DNA from: Phyllobacterium calauticae
GTDB lineage: Bacteria; Pseudomonadota; Alphaproteobacteria; Rhizobiales; Rhizobiaceae
Assembly (NCBI RefSeq): GCF_019991125.1
Contig: NZ_JAGENB010000005.1
Span: forward strand, 348,097-412,096
Reading direction: 5' to 3'
Length of the DNA stretch: 64,000 nucleotides
The stretch's first letter is position 1, and each line of letters begins with the position of its first letter. Shown here piece by piece: positions 9,141 to 18,115 of the stretch. The notes below the pieces were generated by a model, which saw nothing but the letters and a program-made list of their open reading frames with translations, was not told where the DNA came from and made no database searches. The translations under genes were made by a program, and so were the position numbers.

Positions 9141-10301
9141 TTATTCGTTTGATGATGGCTGCTTGATGTCAGGGCCGTCATTTCGCGGCGTGTGATCACG
9201 GAAGAGATAGTGGGAGGCAAGGAGAACCGGCTCCAGGATGACCACGCCGAACAGGATGCCCGCAAGCCGTTCGATACCGGGTTCCAGCGCGGCACTGGTG
9301 TAGGTGTCGGGCACAAGGACGACAAGAAAGGCAAGGACGAACTGCGTTCCGATATAGCTGATGGAGGAGTTGCTGTTTTCGATATGCCGCCCGACAAGGA
9401 CACCGATGCACACGCCAAGCGTCATGAGGACGGGCGAATGATGACTGCCGAGCAGGATGATCGTGGCGATCAGGCCGCCGACGCTGCAGCCGACAAAGCG
9501 CAGCACCAGCCGCGATGTGATCGGGTTCAGCACGCTTGCGGCCAGACTGCTCACCGGAATCATCATCACGGCCATGATGGTAATGCTCGACTGGCTGAGG
9601 GAGGTGATGCCCGTCCACAGCCATATCCATGGAATCAACCCCAGAGCGATTGCGGCCTGCAGCGCATGCTTCGCGGCGCCCCTGTGCCAGATCACGGAGT
9701 GTCTTATCGCGGTCTGCGCGGGCGTTTCCCGGGATTGCCGCGGCAACCGGCGCCGGATGGTGAAGGTCGATACCGCGCTGACGAGAATGCAGGCGAGGGT
9801 GCCCGCAAGAATTTCGACGAGGCGCGACTGGGCGAACGGCAGCACCGATTCCGATGGATGTTTCATGCCGTCGATCAGCACCATGCAGAATGTCAGCCCG
9901 GTGAACAGCCAGGCATAGCTGCGTTTTCCGACGAGGGCGAAGTAAAGCGTGACGCCGCCGATAATGACCAGCGACAGGCTGAGAAGGAACGGCTTGCCGA
10001 TGACAAGCGGGGCCAGGGCCAAAGCGGCACCCGCACCCGCCGATGTGCCGATGATGCGCAGAATGCCGCGGGTGAGACTTTCCGATACATGCGAGCGCAT
10101 CACCATGTAGCCGCTGAACGCCGCCCAACCGATGTTTTTCGCCCCAAGGACGTGCGCGAAGATGATGGCGAGCAGCACGGATATGACGCACTCGAACTCG
10201 TCGACCATCCGCGGTCCGGGCCTTGCCAACGACCGGAGTTCCCGCACGCTTGCGGTTGCGAAAACAGTAAGGCTGGCTGTGGCTTGCCGCAGATAGTTCA
10301 T
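9141..10301 (-). CDS. FUSC-family inner-membrane protein
   Basis: Integral membrane protein of 386 aa with two clusters of hydrophobic helices (about residues 38-160 and 215-360) separated by a basic cytoplasmic stretch (RRRLPRQSRETP). This is the layout of FUSC / aromatic-acid-exporter-like proteins (AaeB, YccS relatives). Members export aromatic acids or fusaric acid, often with a partner membrane-fusion protein. No membrane-fusion gene is adjacent. It is divergent from the FAD oxidoreductase across 119 bp. Substrate unknown. Confidence 0.75.
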   Translation of the reverse strand: MNYLRQATASLTVFATASVRELRSLARPGPRMVDEFECVISVLLAIIFAHVLGAKNIGWAAFSGYMVMRSHVSESLTRGILRIIGTSAGAGAALALAPLVIGKPFLLSLSLVIIGGVTLYFALVGKRSYAWLFTGLTFCMVLIDGMKHPSESVLPFAQSRLVEILAGTLACILVSAVSTFTIRRRLPRQSRETPAQTAIRHSVIWHRGAAKHALQAAIALGLIPWIWLWTGITSLSQSSITIMAVMMIPVSSLAASVLNPITSRLVLRFVGCSVGGLIATIILLGSHHSPVLMTLGVCIGVLVGRHIENSNSSISYIGTQFVLAFLVVLVPDTYTSAALEPGIERLAGILFGVVILEPVLLASHYLFRDHTPRNDGPDIKQPSSNE

Positions 10302-10420
10302 TGTTTGCTTCTACCGATCTTGCAGCCAGCTGTCGATGTTTCGATTTCCGGGCAAGGCGCGGCTTCCGAACCAATGCCGCTCTTGTTACTCTCGCACACC
10401 CTTAACGCTGGAGCACTGTC

Positions 10421-11803
10421 ATGGGCCACGCATTCGACGCGATCATCATAGGGGCGGGGCAAGCGGGTCCATCGCTCGCCGGCCGGCTGACCGCGGCTGG
10501 CATGAACGTGCTGATTGTCGAGCGAAAACTGTTTGGCGGCACCTGCGTCAACACCGGCTGCATGCCGACGAAGACGATGGTTGCCAGCGCCTACGCGGCG
10601 CACCTTGCCCGGCGCGGCGCTGATTATGGCGTTGTGATAGAACAGCCCGTTCGCGTCGACATGAAGCGTGTGCGGCAGCGTGCCGATACCGTTTCGTTCA
10701 ATGCCCGCACGGGTGTCGAGACCTGGCTGCGCGGCATGCACAATTGCCGGGTTGTCGAGGGGCATGCCCGGTTCGTCGACGCTCATACGATTGCTGTCGA
10801 CGGCGCGCTTTTTCAGGCGCCGCGTATTTTCATCAATGTGGGCGGGCGCGCCAACATTCCGGACATGCCGGGTATTCGGGATGTCGATTGTCTCACCAAT
10901 ACGACCATGATGCGGCTCGATACCTTGCCTCGGCATCTGGTGGTGGTTGGCGGCAGCTATATCGGCCTCGAATTCGCGCAGATGTACCGGCGCTTCGGAT
11001 CGCAGGTCACTGTCGTCGAGAAAGGTCCCCGGCTGGTTGGACGCGAAGACGCCGATGTGTCCGAGGCGATCAGGTCCATCCTGGACAATGAAGGCGTTGC
11101 CTGCCGTCTCGATGCCAATTGCATCGCGTTCAAACCGCATGCCGATGGCACGGAAGTTCATCTCGATTGCGATTCCGGTGCGCGCAGTGTGGTCGGCTCG
11201 CACGTGCTGCTGGCGATTGGCCGGCGTCCCAATACCGACGATCTCGGTCTGGACAAGGCAGGCATCGAGACGGACGAGCGGGGTTACATCAAGGTCGACG
11301 ACTTTCTGGCGACGAGTGCCGACGGTGTCTGGGCGCTTGGAGACTGCAACGGGCAGGGCGCATTCACGCACACGGCCTATAATGATTATGAAATCGTGGC
11401 TGCCAATCTGCTGGATGGCGAGAGCCGCAAGGTCAGCGATCGGGTTCCCGGCTATGCGCTTTATATCGACCCGCCGCTCGGTCGGGCGGGAATGAGCGAA
11501 ACCCAAGCCAGAGCAACGGGCCGCCCCATTCTGGTGTCGAAGCGACCCATGACCCGGGTTGGCCGGGCTGTCGAGAAAGACGAAACGCAGGGCTTCATGA
11601 AGATCGTTGCCGATGCGCAGACACAGCAGATTTTGGGCGCGGCGATTCTGGGTACCAGCGGCGATGAGGCGATCCATGGGATAATCGACGCGATGAGCGC
11701 CAAGGTGGGCTACCCCACGCTCAAATGGGCGGTGCCTGTCCACCCCACCGTTTCCGAACTAATCCCGACAGTTCTCGGCGATTTGTCCGCCCCGGCGCTC
11801 TGA
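10421..11803 (+). CDS. Class I FAD-dependent pyridine nucleotide-disulfide oxidoreductase
   Basis: Flavoprotein of 460 aa in the lipoamide dehydrogenase / mercuric reductase superfamily. It has an FAD-binding GxGxxG (IIGAGQAGPSLAG), the redox-active pair in GGTCVNTGCMPTK (about residues 43-50), an NAD(P)-binding motif (VVGGSYIGLEF), and the C-terminal catalytic His-Glu motif HPTVSELIPT. It lacks the N-terminal metal-binding domain and the C-terminal vicinal cysteines of a true mercuric reductase. No mer genes are nearby, so mercury reduction is not supported. The physiological electron acceptor is unknown. GGAG precedes the ATG. Confidence 0.85.
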   Translation: MGHAFDAIIIGAGQAGPSLAGRLTAAGMNVLIVERKLFGGTCVNTGCMPTKTMVASAYAAHLARRGADYGVVIEQPVRVDMKRVRQRADTVSFNARTGVETWLRGMHNCRVVEGHARFVDAHTIAVDGALFQAPRIFINVGGRANIPDMPGIRDVDCLTNTTMMRLDTLPRHLVVVGGSYIGLEFAQMYRRFGSQVTVVEKGPRLVGREDADVSEAIRSILDNEGVACRLDANCIAFKPHADGTEVHLDCDSGARSVVGSHVLLAIGRRPNTDDLGLDKAGIETDERGYIKVDDFLATSADGVWALGDCNGQGAFTHTAYNDYEIVAANLLDGESRKVSDRVPGYALYIDPPLGRAGMSETQARATGRPILVSKRPMTRVGRAVEKDETQGFMKIVADAQTQQILGAAILGTSGDEAIHGIIDAMSAKVGYPTLKWAVPVHPTVSELIPTVLGDLSAPAL

Positions 11804-11969
11804 CAAGGCCCGCGTCAAAGTGGAGCGACGGCGCAACTTGTTCCGGAGAAAATTAGAGGTTATTGCCTTGTTCAGATATGACGGATAGCCTTTATGCGTG
11901 TTTGCGGTCGATGCCCACGCCCTCCGGTGGTTTCGGCCGATACGGAATAAAAGGGGAGGAGATGATGAG

Positions 11970-12359
11970 ATGACCACTGCATTCGATACAGCCGATGAAG
12001 CCGCCATTCAGCAGTGCGAAGAACGCCTGAGGTCTGCGATGCTGCGCAGCGACGTTGAAGCGCTCGATGTGCTGCTGGCCAACGACCTCATTTTCATCGA
12101 TCATCAGGGACGCCGGATTGAAAAGGCGCAGGACCTTGAAGCGCATCGCAGCGGTGTCCTGGCGCTCGAACAGATCGACGTCCTCGACAGCATCATCCGG
12201 CCGCTTGGCAATGCAGTCCTGGTTTCGTTGCGGGTCAGGTTTACCGGAACCTATTACGGCGAAAAATTTTCTGAAAAACTGGCCTTTACCCGTGTCTGGA
12301 GCCGCACGGCGGATGACTGGGCCGTTACCCTGGCCCATTGCTCCAGAATCACCATGTAA
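11970..12359 (+). CDS. NTF2-like / SnoaL-type protein (DUF4440-like)
   Basis: Small soluble protein of 129 aa with the cone-shaped NTF2-like pattern: an N-terminal helix with EERLRSAMLRSDVEALDVLLANDLIFIDHQG, then strands ending in FTRVWSRTADDWAVTLAHCSR. Such proteins can be enzymes or ligand binders. Nothing here decides which. The start is ATG 11970, preceded by AAGGGGAGGAG. An upstream extension of the frame has no ribosome binding site. It stands alone between the oxidoreductase and the convergent dipeptidase. Confidence 0.7.
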   Translation: MTTAFDTADEAAIQQCEERLRSAMLRSDVEALDVLLANDLIFIDHQGRRIEKAQDLEAHRSGVLALEQIDVLDSIIRPLGNAVLVSLRVRFTGTYYGEKFSEKLAFTRVWSRTADDWAVTLAHCSRITM

Positions 12360-12370
12360 ACAAAAGCAGC

Positions 12371-12399
12371 GAACCGACCGGCGAAACGCCGGTCAGTTC
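12371..12399 (-). terminator. Hairpin at the 3' end of the M19 dipeptidase gene
   Basis: A 13-bp stem with one mismatch (GAACCGACCGGCG / CGCCGGTCAGTTC) and an AAA loop. On the minus strand it is followed by a T-rich GCTGCTTTTGTTT, so it probably ends dipeptidase transcription. On the plus strand no T-run follows. It overlaps the last codons of the dipeptidase. Confidence 0.6.
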
Positions 12400-13433
12400 G
12401 TCCAGGTGCGTTCGAGAACGCTTATCCAGTTGCCGTGGCAGATCTTGTCGAGCGCCTCCCCATCATAGCCCGCCTGGCGCAGGGCATCGACCAGCAATTG
12501 CAGGTCGCCGGCATCGCGCATGGCGGCTGGAATGGTTGTGCCATCGAAGTCCGATCCAAGCGCAACATGATCGATCCCGATGCGATCGACGATGTAATCG
12601 ACATGCCGCACCAGCTCACTCAAATCCGTGTCGGGATTTCTCACGCCGTCCTGACGCAGGAACAGGACGCCGAAGTTCAGGCCGACCAGTCCGCCTGTAT
12701 CGCGGATCGCGTCGAGCTGGCGGTCCGTCAGATTGCGGCTGTGCGTGCACAGCGCATGCACATTGGAATGCGAGGCCACGAGCGGTGCATCCGATATGGC
12801 CGCAATATCCCAGAACCCCTGTTCGTTCATGTGGGAGAGATCAACCATGATCCGCAGCTCATTGCAGGTCCGGATCAGCTGTTTGCCATGGTCGGTCAGG
12901 CCCGGCCCGATATCCGGGGAACTGGGAAAGCGGAAGGGCACGCCGTGGGCAAAGATATTGCTGCGGCTCCACACGGGTCCGAGCGTGCGCAACCCCGCCT
13001 GATGCAGGACGTAGAGTGCATTGAGGTCGGGTCCGATGGCTTCCGCGCCTTCGATATGGAGCACCGAGGCAAACGCCCCGTCTTTCATTGCATTGCGGAT
13101 ATCATCCGCCGTCCGGCAGATGCGCAGGCGGTCCTTCGCCTGCCGTTCGATCCGTGTCAGAAGCGCGGCCATGGCCAGGGTGGTGTTGAGCGCACTTTCC
13201 ATGTCCGGCGTGTTGTAATCGCCATTGGTATTTTTCTGCGGCGATGGCGTCGGAACGTAAATCGCACACAGTCCTCCCGCCAGTCCGCCCTTTTTCGCGC
13301 GCGGCAGGTCGATATGACCCACATTTTCCCCCTCGATGAAGCGCTTCTCCGGCGACGGTTCGGTCGACATCCAGAGGCGGAGCAGGACATCGTTGTGCCC
13401 GTCGAAAACCGGGACGATTGAATGGCTGGTCAT
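12393..13433 (-). CDS. Membrane dipeptidase, peptidase family M19
   Basis: Zinc dipeptidase of the renal dipeptidase (M19) family, 346 aa. Enzymes of this family hydrolyse dipeptides and tolerate a D-residue at the C-terminal position. All metal ligands are visible: His13 and Asp15 (DGHND), bridging Glu128 (HIEGAEA), His201 (VDLSHMNE), His222 (VASHSNV) and Asp295 (GSDFDG). No signal peptide is evident, so it probably works in the cytoplasm on imported dipeptides. It is divergent from a peptide importer operon, with two palindromic boxes between them. This fits a shared regulon for D-amino-acid peptides. Confidence 0.9.
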   Translation of the reverse strand: MTSHSIVPVFDGHNDVLLRLWMSTEPSPEKRFIEGENVGHIDLPRAKKGGLAGGLCAIYVPTPSPQKNTNGDYNTPDMESALNTTLAMAALLTRIERQAKDRLRICRTADDIRNAMKDGAFASVLHIEGAEAIGPDLNALYVLHQAGLRTLGPVWSRSNIFAHGVPFRFPSSPDIGPGLTDHGKQLIRTCNELRIMVDLSHMNEQGFWDIAAISDAPLVASHSNVHALCTHSRNLTDRQLDAIRDTGGLVGLNFGVLFLRQDGVRNPDTDLSELVRHVDYIVDRIGIDHVALGSDFDGTTIPAAMRDAGDLQLLVDALRQAGYDGEALDKICHGNWISVLERTWTN

Positions 13434-13542
13434 GGGTCAGGAAACCTTGGTGCGTTTTGCGGTGGCGGGAGCGAGTCCCGAAGCTGTCACCAGCTTTGGC
13501 GCGAATACCGGCAAATGGCAAATGCGTTTTCGGTCGCTGCCC

Positions 13543-13557
13543 ATGCGCGCAACGCAT
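13543..13557. promoter_or_regulatory. Candidate LysR box 1 (ATGC-N7-GCAT)
   Basis: ATGCGCGCAACGCAT has perfect outer arms ATGCG/CGCAT and fits the T-N11-A LysR consensus (T 13544, A 13556). It lies 110 bp upstream of the dipeptidase start. It shares ATGC-N7-GCAT with 13592-13606 and 23493-23507. The only LysR regulator in the window is inside this same island. Confidence 0.55.
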
Positions 13558-13591
13558 CGGCGCGCCTGTTCCGTACCTCTGTTCCCGCCGC

Positions 13592-13606
13592 ATGCACAGT
13601 GTGCAT
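13592..13606. promoter_or_regulatory. Candidate LysR box 2 (perfect palindrome)
   Basis: ATGCACAGTGTGCAT is a perfect 7+1+7 palindrome with T-N11-A geometry (T 13593, A 13605). Its centre is 49 bp from that of box 1. It lies about 160 bp upstream of the peptide-binding protein start and is the strongest of the three boxes. Confidence 0.6.
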
Positions 13607-13768
13607 AGGTACTGCCAAAATCGGCATTGGCCGCCCGTTCAACCAGCATGATAGAGCCTGCTTAAAAAATTGACACGCAAGAAATTTGGGCGGCGAGCCA
13701 GTCAGACGATGTCTGCGGCGGGGCGACGTCCGGGAACAAAAATAACCATGAGCAAAGGGGCACGCAAC

Positions 13769-15367
13769 ATGATCTCAAGACGCAATCTGTTGATTGGCGG
13801 CGCAGCGATACCGTTTCTATCCTATGTCAATCTGACCCAGGCATTTGCCGATACACCGAAGGACATCCTTGTTGTCGCGCAGCAGATCGACAACATGACA
13901 AGCCTCGATCCGCATGAAAGCTTTGAGGCGGTCGGCAGCGAGATTGCCGGCAATATCTATCACAAGCTGGTGCATCCCAATCTCGAAAATGCCGATCAGG
14001 TTGATGGCGGCCTTGCCGAATCATGGGAAGCCGATACCGACGGCAAGGTATTCACGTTCAAGATGCGCGCGGGTGCAAAGTTTGCCAGCGGTGCGCCGGT
14101 GACGGCCGAAGACGCGGCATTTTCCCTGCAGCGCGCCGTCAAGATGAACAAGGGACCCGCGTTCATCATCACGCAGTTCGGCTTTACCGCCGAGAATGTC
14201 GAGCAGCAGATCAAGGCTGTTGATGACAAGACATTGAAGATCACGCTTGAAAAGCCGGTTTCCCTGTCCTTCCTGCTCTATTGCCTGTCCGCCAATGTCG
14301 GCAGCATCGTCGAGAAGAAGGTGGTTCTGGAAAACGTGGCAGGCGACGATTTCGGCAATGGCTGGCTGCAGAAGAACAGCGCCGGTTCCGGCGAGTGGGT
14401 GCTCATGGCCTGGAAGCCCAGCGAAAGCGTCACGCTCAAGGTCAATCCGGAAGGCGCCTATAAGGGCAACATCAAGCGCATCATCCTGCGCCATGTGGTC
14501 GATCCGTCATCCCAGCTGCTGATGCTGCAGAAGGGCGACGCCGATATCGCGCGCAACCTGACGACCGAGCAGCTGCGCACGCTTCAGGGCGACGAGAACT
14601 ATACGCTGGTGCAGAAGGGCGTGGCTTCGCTGGTACTTATCTCGCTCAACCAGAAGAACCCGAATCTGGCCAAGCCGCAGGTCTGGCAGGCGGTCAAGTG
14701 GGCGATCGACTACAAGGGCATCCAGCAGAACATCGTGCCGCTGACGCACAAAATCCATCAGAGCTTCCTGCCTGAGGGCTTTCCCGGCGCCGTGAACGAC
14801 ACGCCGTTCCAGAAGGATGTCGAAAAGGCCAAGGCACTCATGGCCGAGGCAGGCCTTGCCGGTGGTTTCGATATCGTCATGGACCATTATTCGGCCCAGC
14901 CCTATCCGGATATTGCGCAGGCACTTCAGGCGAACCTTGCCGAAATCGGCATCCGCGTTCAGCTGCAGGCGGCCGAAAACCGCCAGGTTCTGACGAAAAT
15001 GCGTGCCCGTGAACATCAGATGGCGCTGTCCGCCTGGGGTTCGGACTATTTCGATCCGCATGCCAATGCCGATGTGTTCAATATCAATCTCGACAACTCG
15101 GACAATGCAAAGACCAAGCCGTTCCTCTGGCGCTCGTCCTGGCAGGATGCGGAAATGACCAAAAAGGCCGAGGAAGCCCGCGACGAGAAGGACCCGCAGA
15201 AGCGCATCGAGCTCTACGAAGCCTTGCAGAAGGCGCATATGGAGCACAGCCCCTTTGCCCTGATGCTGCAGACAAAAACCACGGCTGCCTGCCGCAAGGC
15301 TGTTTCGGGCATGCGCCTTGGCACATTGTCTGACTCCCACTCCTATGCAGGGATCGCAAAGGCTTGA
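13769..15367 (+). CDS. Peptide ABC transporter substrate-binding protein (SBP_bac_5)
   Basis: Periplasmic peptide-binding protein of the DppA/OppA family, 532 aa. The N-terminus MISRRNLLIGGAAIPF has a twin arginine and could be a Tat or Sec signal. The family region around GGLAESWEADTDGKVFTFKM is clear. The start is ATG 13769, with AAAGGGG about 8 bases upstream; the ATG at 13748 is poorer. First gene of a five-gene importer operon. Its stop overlaps the TTG start of the next gene. The context (M19 dipeptidase, D-aminopeptidase, D-amino-acid transaminase) suggests short D-containing peptides as ligand, which is inference. Confidence 0.87.
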   Translation: MISRRNLLIGGAAIPFLSYVNLTQAFADTPKDILVVAQQIDNMTSLDPHESFEAVGSEIAGNIYHKLVHPNLENADQVDGGLAESWEADTDGKVFTFKMRAGAKFASGAPVTAEDAAFSLQRAVKMNKGPAFIITQFGFTAENVEQQIKAVDDKTLKITLEKPVSLSFLLYCLSANVGSIVEKKVVLENVAGDDFGNGWLQKNSAGSGEWVLMAWKPSESVTLKVNPEGAYKGNIKRIILRHVVDPSSQLLMLQKGDADIARNLTTEQLRTLQGDENYTLVQKGVASLVLISLNQKNPNLAKPQVWQAVKWAIDYKGIQQNIVPLTHKIHQSFLPEGFPGAVNDTPFQKDVEKAKALMAEAGLAGGFDIVMDHYSAQPYPDIAQALQANLAEIGIRVQLQAAENRQVLTKMRAREHQMALSAWGSDYFDPHANADVFNINLDNSDNAKTKPFLWRSSWQDAEMTKKAEEARDEKDPQKRIELYEALQKAHMEHSPFALMLQTKTTAACRKAVSGMRLGTLSDSHSYAGIAKA

Positions 15368-16377
15368 ACGCGCGGATAAAAAATCTGTCCAGCCTTCTCG
15401 GCAGTGTCTTCCTGACACTGCTCGGGCTGACGGTGATCACGTTCATGATCGGCCGCGTCATGCCGGTCGATCCCGTGATCGCCGCCGTGGGCGACAATGC
15501 GCCCGAGGCCGTCATCGCCCGGGCGCGGATCGAAATGGGACTGGATCAGCCGGTGGTGATCCAGTTCCTCCACTATCTCGCGCAGATCGTTCAGGGTGAT
15601 CTTGGCAAATCCATCCTGACCCGCAATCCTGTGGCGACCGATATCGCGCGTTATTTCCCGGCCACGCTGGAACTGGCAACCGCGGCACTCATTCTTGCCG
15701 CCGTGATCGGCATTCCGCTTGGCGTCTGGGCCGCCGTTCGGCAGGGAAGCTATGTCGACCAGACCATCCGCGTCATCTGCCTCGCCGGCCATTCCGTTCC
15801 GGTTTTCGTGCTGGCGATGATTTCGCTGCTGGTGTTTTACGCCGTGCTCGGCATTGCGCCGGGGCCGGGGCGTCAGGACATCATTTTTCAGGATATGGTG
15901 CCGCACGTCACCGGCATCCTGACAATCGACTCCATCATTGCCGGGGATTGGGATGCGCTTTATGACGCGCTCATCCACATGATACAGCCCGTCTGCATCC
16001 TCGCTTATTTCAGCATGGCCTACATCACGCGCATGACCCGCGCCTTCATGCTGGATGCGCTCAAGGGCGAGTTTGTCATTACTGCGCGTGCCAAGGGGCT
16101 TTCTGCCGCCGCCGTTGTCTGGAAACATGCCTTTCCGACCGTCGCAGTCCAGCTCGTCACGGTTCTCGCGCTCACCTATGCCGGTTTGCTGGAAGGGGCG
16201 GTCGTGACGGAAACGGTGTTCAGCTGGCCGGGCCTTGGGCAATATCTGACCATCTCGCTGATGAATGCGGACATGAACCCGGTTGTGGGCGCAACGCTGC
16301 TGATCGGCCTGATCTATGTCGTTCTCAACCTGCTCGCCGATATCTTATACAAACTCCTGGATCCACGCGTCCGATGA
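15364..16377 (+). CDS. Peptide ABC transporter permease (DppB-like)
   Basis: First inner-membrane permease, 337 aa, of the DppB/OppB type. It has an N-terminal membrane helix, a long first periplasmic loop and a C-terminal block of helices containing the ATPase-contact EAA-like region (ITARAKGLSAAAVVWKHAF). It starts with TTG overlapping the TGA of the binding-protein gene, and its own stop overlaps the next ATG. The two junctions mean the first three genes are translationally coupled. Confidence 0.88.
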   Translation: MNARIKNLSSLLGSVFLTLLGLTVITFMIGRVMPVDPVIAAVGDNAPEAVIARARIEMGLDQPVVIQFLHYLAQIVQGDLGKSILTRNPVATDIARYFPATLELATAALILAAVIGIPLGVWAAVRQGSYVDQTIRVICLAGHSVPVFVLAMISLLVFYAVLGIAPGPGRQDIIFQDMVPHVTGILTIDSIIAGDWDALYDALIHMIQPVCILAYFSMAYITRMTRAFMLDALKGEFVITARAKGLSAAAVVWKHAFPTVAVQLVTVLALTYAGLLEGAVVTETVFSWPGLGQYLTISLMNADMNPVVGATLLIGLIYVVLNLLADILYKLLDPRVR

Positions 16378-17276
16378 TACAGACATCTTTTCGTAACTGG
16401 GCGCTGGATGAAACCCCCGCCTCGCGCTCGCAAGCCAATTGGGGACGCCGGTACCGTATCTGGCTGAGCCTGAAGTCCAATCCTTTGGCGATGATCGGCC
16501 TCGGCATCATCCTTCTGTTTGCCCTGCTGTCGCTGCTGGCACCCTTGATCGCGCCCTATGATCCGAGCCTGCAAAATCTCGGCAACAGATTGGCGCGTCC
16601 CTCGGCTGTGCATTGGTTCGGAACGGATGAACTGGGGCGGGATATCCTGTCGCGCATCCTGTTCGGCGGCCGCGTCACCCTTGGAATGGTGGTGTCGGTG
16701 GTAGCCGTCGTTGCGCCGATTGGTCTGGCTGTGGGTTGTGTTGCCGGATATATGGGCGGGGTGGTCGATTCCGCTCTCATGCGGATCACCGACGTGTTTC
16801 TGGCGTTTCCGCGTCTCATTCTTGCCCTCGCCTTCGTCGCTGCGCTGAAGCCCGGCGTGGAGAGTGCAATCCTTGCGATCGCCTTGACCGCATGGCCGCC
16901 CTATGCCCGGCTGGCCCGGGCGGAAACCATGACGATCCGCAACACCGATTATGTCGCCGCGTACCGCCTGACCGGCGCATCGCGCTGGCGCATCATGCTG
17001 CGCCATATCGCGCCGCTGTGCGTGCCAAGCCTGATCGTGCGCACCACGCTCGACATGAGTTCGATCATCATCACTGCGGCCAGTCTCGGTTTTCTCGGCA
17101 TGGGCGCGCAGGCGCCGTCCCCGGAATGGGGCGCGATGATTGCCACGGCCAAACGCTTCATCTTCGAACAGTGGTGGGTTGCGACAATCCCGGGAATAGC
17201 GATCTTCATGGTATCGCTCGCCTTCAACTTCCTGGGTGATGGCCTGCGCGACGTCCTCGACCCGAAGCAGAATTAG
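16374..17276 (+). CDS. Peptide ABC transporter permease (DppC-like)
   Basis: Second permease, 300 aa, of the DppC/OppC type. An N-terminal cytoplasmic stretch is followed by a helix (MIGLGIILLFALLSLLAPL), the conserved periplasmic motif HWFGTDELGRDILSRILFGGR, and the cytoplasmic loop AYRLTGASRWRIMLRHIAP. It overlaps the preceding gene by ATGA and lies 8 bp before the first ATPase gene. Confidence 0.9.
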   Translation: MIQTSFRNWALDETPASRSQANWGRRYRIWLSLKSNPLAMIGLGIILLFALLSLLAPLIAPYDPSLQNLGNRLARPSAVHWFGTDELGRDILSRILFGGRVTLGMVVSVVAVVAPIGLAVGCVAGYMGGVVDSALMRITDVFLAFPRLILALAFVAALKPGVESAILAIALTAWPPYARLARAETMTIRNTDYVAAYRLTGASRWRIMLRHIAPLCVPSLIVRTTLDMSSIIITAASLGFLGMGAQAPSPEWGAMIATAKRFIFEQWWVATIPGIAIFMVSLAFNFLGDGLRDVLDPKQN

Positions 17277-17284
17277 GAAACAGG

Positions 17285-18115
17285 ATGCTGGTCGATATCA
17301 AGAACCTTCGTATTGCCTTTGAAACGCGAACAAGCCGGTTTGAGGCCGTGCGCGGCGTATCCATGCAGCTGGGTACCGAAAAACTCGGCATCGTCGGCGA
17401 AAGCGGTTCGGGCAAGTCCCTGACGGCGCGCGCCCTGATGAAGCTTCTGCCAAGCAATGCCAAGATTGAAGCCGACAGGCTTGCGTTCGATGGCATCGAT
17501 ATTCTCGGTGCTTCGGAACGCGGCATGCGCCAGATCCGCGGAAAGCGCGCCGGGTTCATTCTGCAGGACCCGAAATATTCGCTCAATCCGGTGAAGACGG
17601 TGGGCAGCCAGATTGCCGAATCATGGCGCACCCACAAGAAGGGCAGCCGGAAAGAAGCGGCGGAAGCTGCCATTGAACTGCTGGATCAGGTGATGATCCG
17701 CGACCCCCGCAAGGTGGCCGGTGCTTACCCCAACGAGATTTCGGGCGGCATGGGACAGCGCGTCATGATCGCCATGATGCTGGCGCCCGATCCGGAACTG
17801 CTGATTGCCGATGAACCGACCAGCGCACTCGATGCAACGGTGCAGGCGGAAATCCTGCGTCTCATCGACGATCTGGTGTCGCGCCGGGGCATGGGCCTCA
17901 TCCTGATCAGCCATGACCTGCCGCTGGTCTCGCATTTCTGCGACAGGGTTGCCGTCATGTATTCCGGCCGGGTTGTGGAAGAGCTCAAGGCTTCCGAGCT
18001 CGCCAAGGCACAGCATCCCTACACGAAGGGCCTGCTGAATTGCATGCCGTCGCTGATGCACCCCAAGGAAAGACTTCCCGTTCTCACTCGCGATGCAGCG
18101 TGGCTCAATCCATGA
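17285..18115 (+). CDS. Peptide ABC transporter ATPase (DppD-like, short form)
   Basis: ATPase of 276 aa with Walker A (GESGSGKSL), Q-loop (ILQDPKYSLNPV), signature (EISGGMGQRV) and Walker B (LLIADEPTSALD). It is about 50 residues shorter than E. coli DppD and ends soon after the start of the usual oligopeptide C-terminal extension (HPYTKGLLNCMPS). This size matches NikD-like ATPases. It overlaps the next gene by ATGA. Confidence 0.88.
   Translation: MLVDIKNLRIAFETRTSRFEAVRGVSMQLGTEKLGIVGESGSGKSLTARALMKLLPSNAKIEADRLAFDGIDILGASERGMRQIRGKRAGFILQDPKYSLNPVKTVGSQIAESWRTHKKGSRKEAAEAAIELLDQVMIRDPRKVAGAYPNEISGGMGQRVMIAMMLAPDPELLIADEPTSALDATVQAEILRLIDDLVSRRGMGLILISHDLPLVSHFCDRVAVMYSGRVVEELKASELAKAQHPYTKGLLNCMPSLMHPKERLPVLTRDAAWLNP

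Larger units (their letters stand above)
13434..13768. promoter_or_regulatory. Divergent control region between dipeptidase and peptide importer
   Basis: Gene-free stretch of 335 bp that must contain both divergent promoters. It holds two ATGC-N7-GCAT palindromes (listed separately) about 49 bp apart. A TTGACA at 13670-13675 resembles a -35 box for the importer, but I see no convincing -10 element at the right distance. A frame open from 13670 gives a longer binding protein without a signal peptide at its start, so it is not used. Confidence 0.6.

Noticed and set aside
10421..11803. Mercuric reductase.
   Set aside because: It has the CVNTGC redox pair but lacks the N-terminal metal-binding domain and the C-terminal vicinal cysteines, and no other mer gene is near.
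13670..13693. TTGACA as a -35 box of the peptide importer promoter.
   Set aside because: No plausible -10 element at 16-18 bp could be seen, so I mention it only in the region entry and do not call a promoter.
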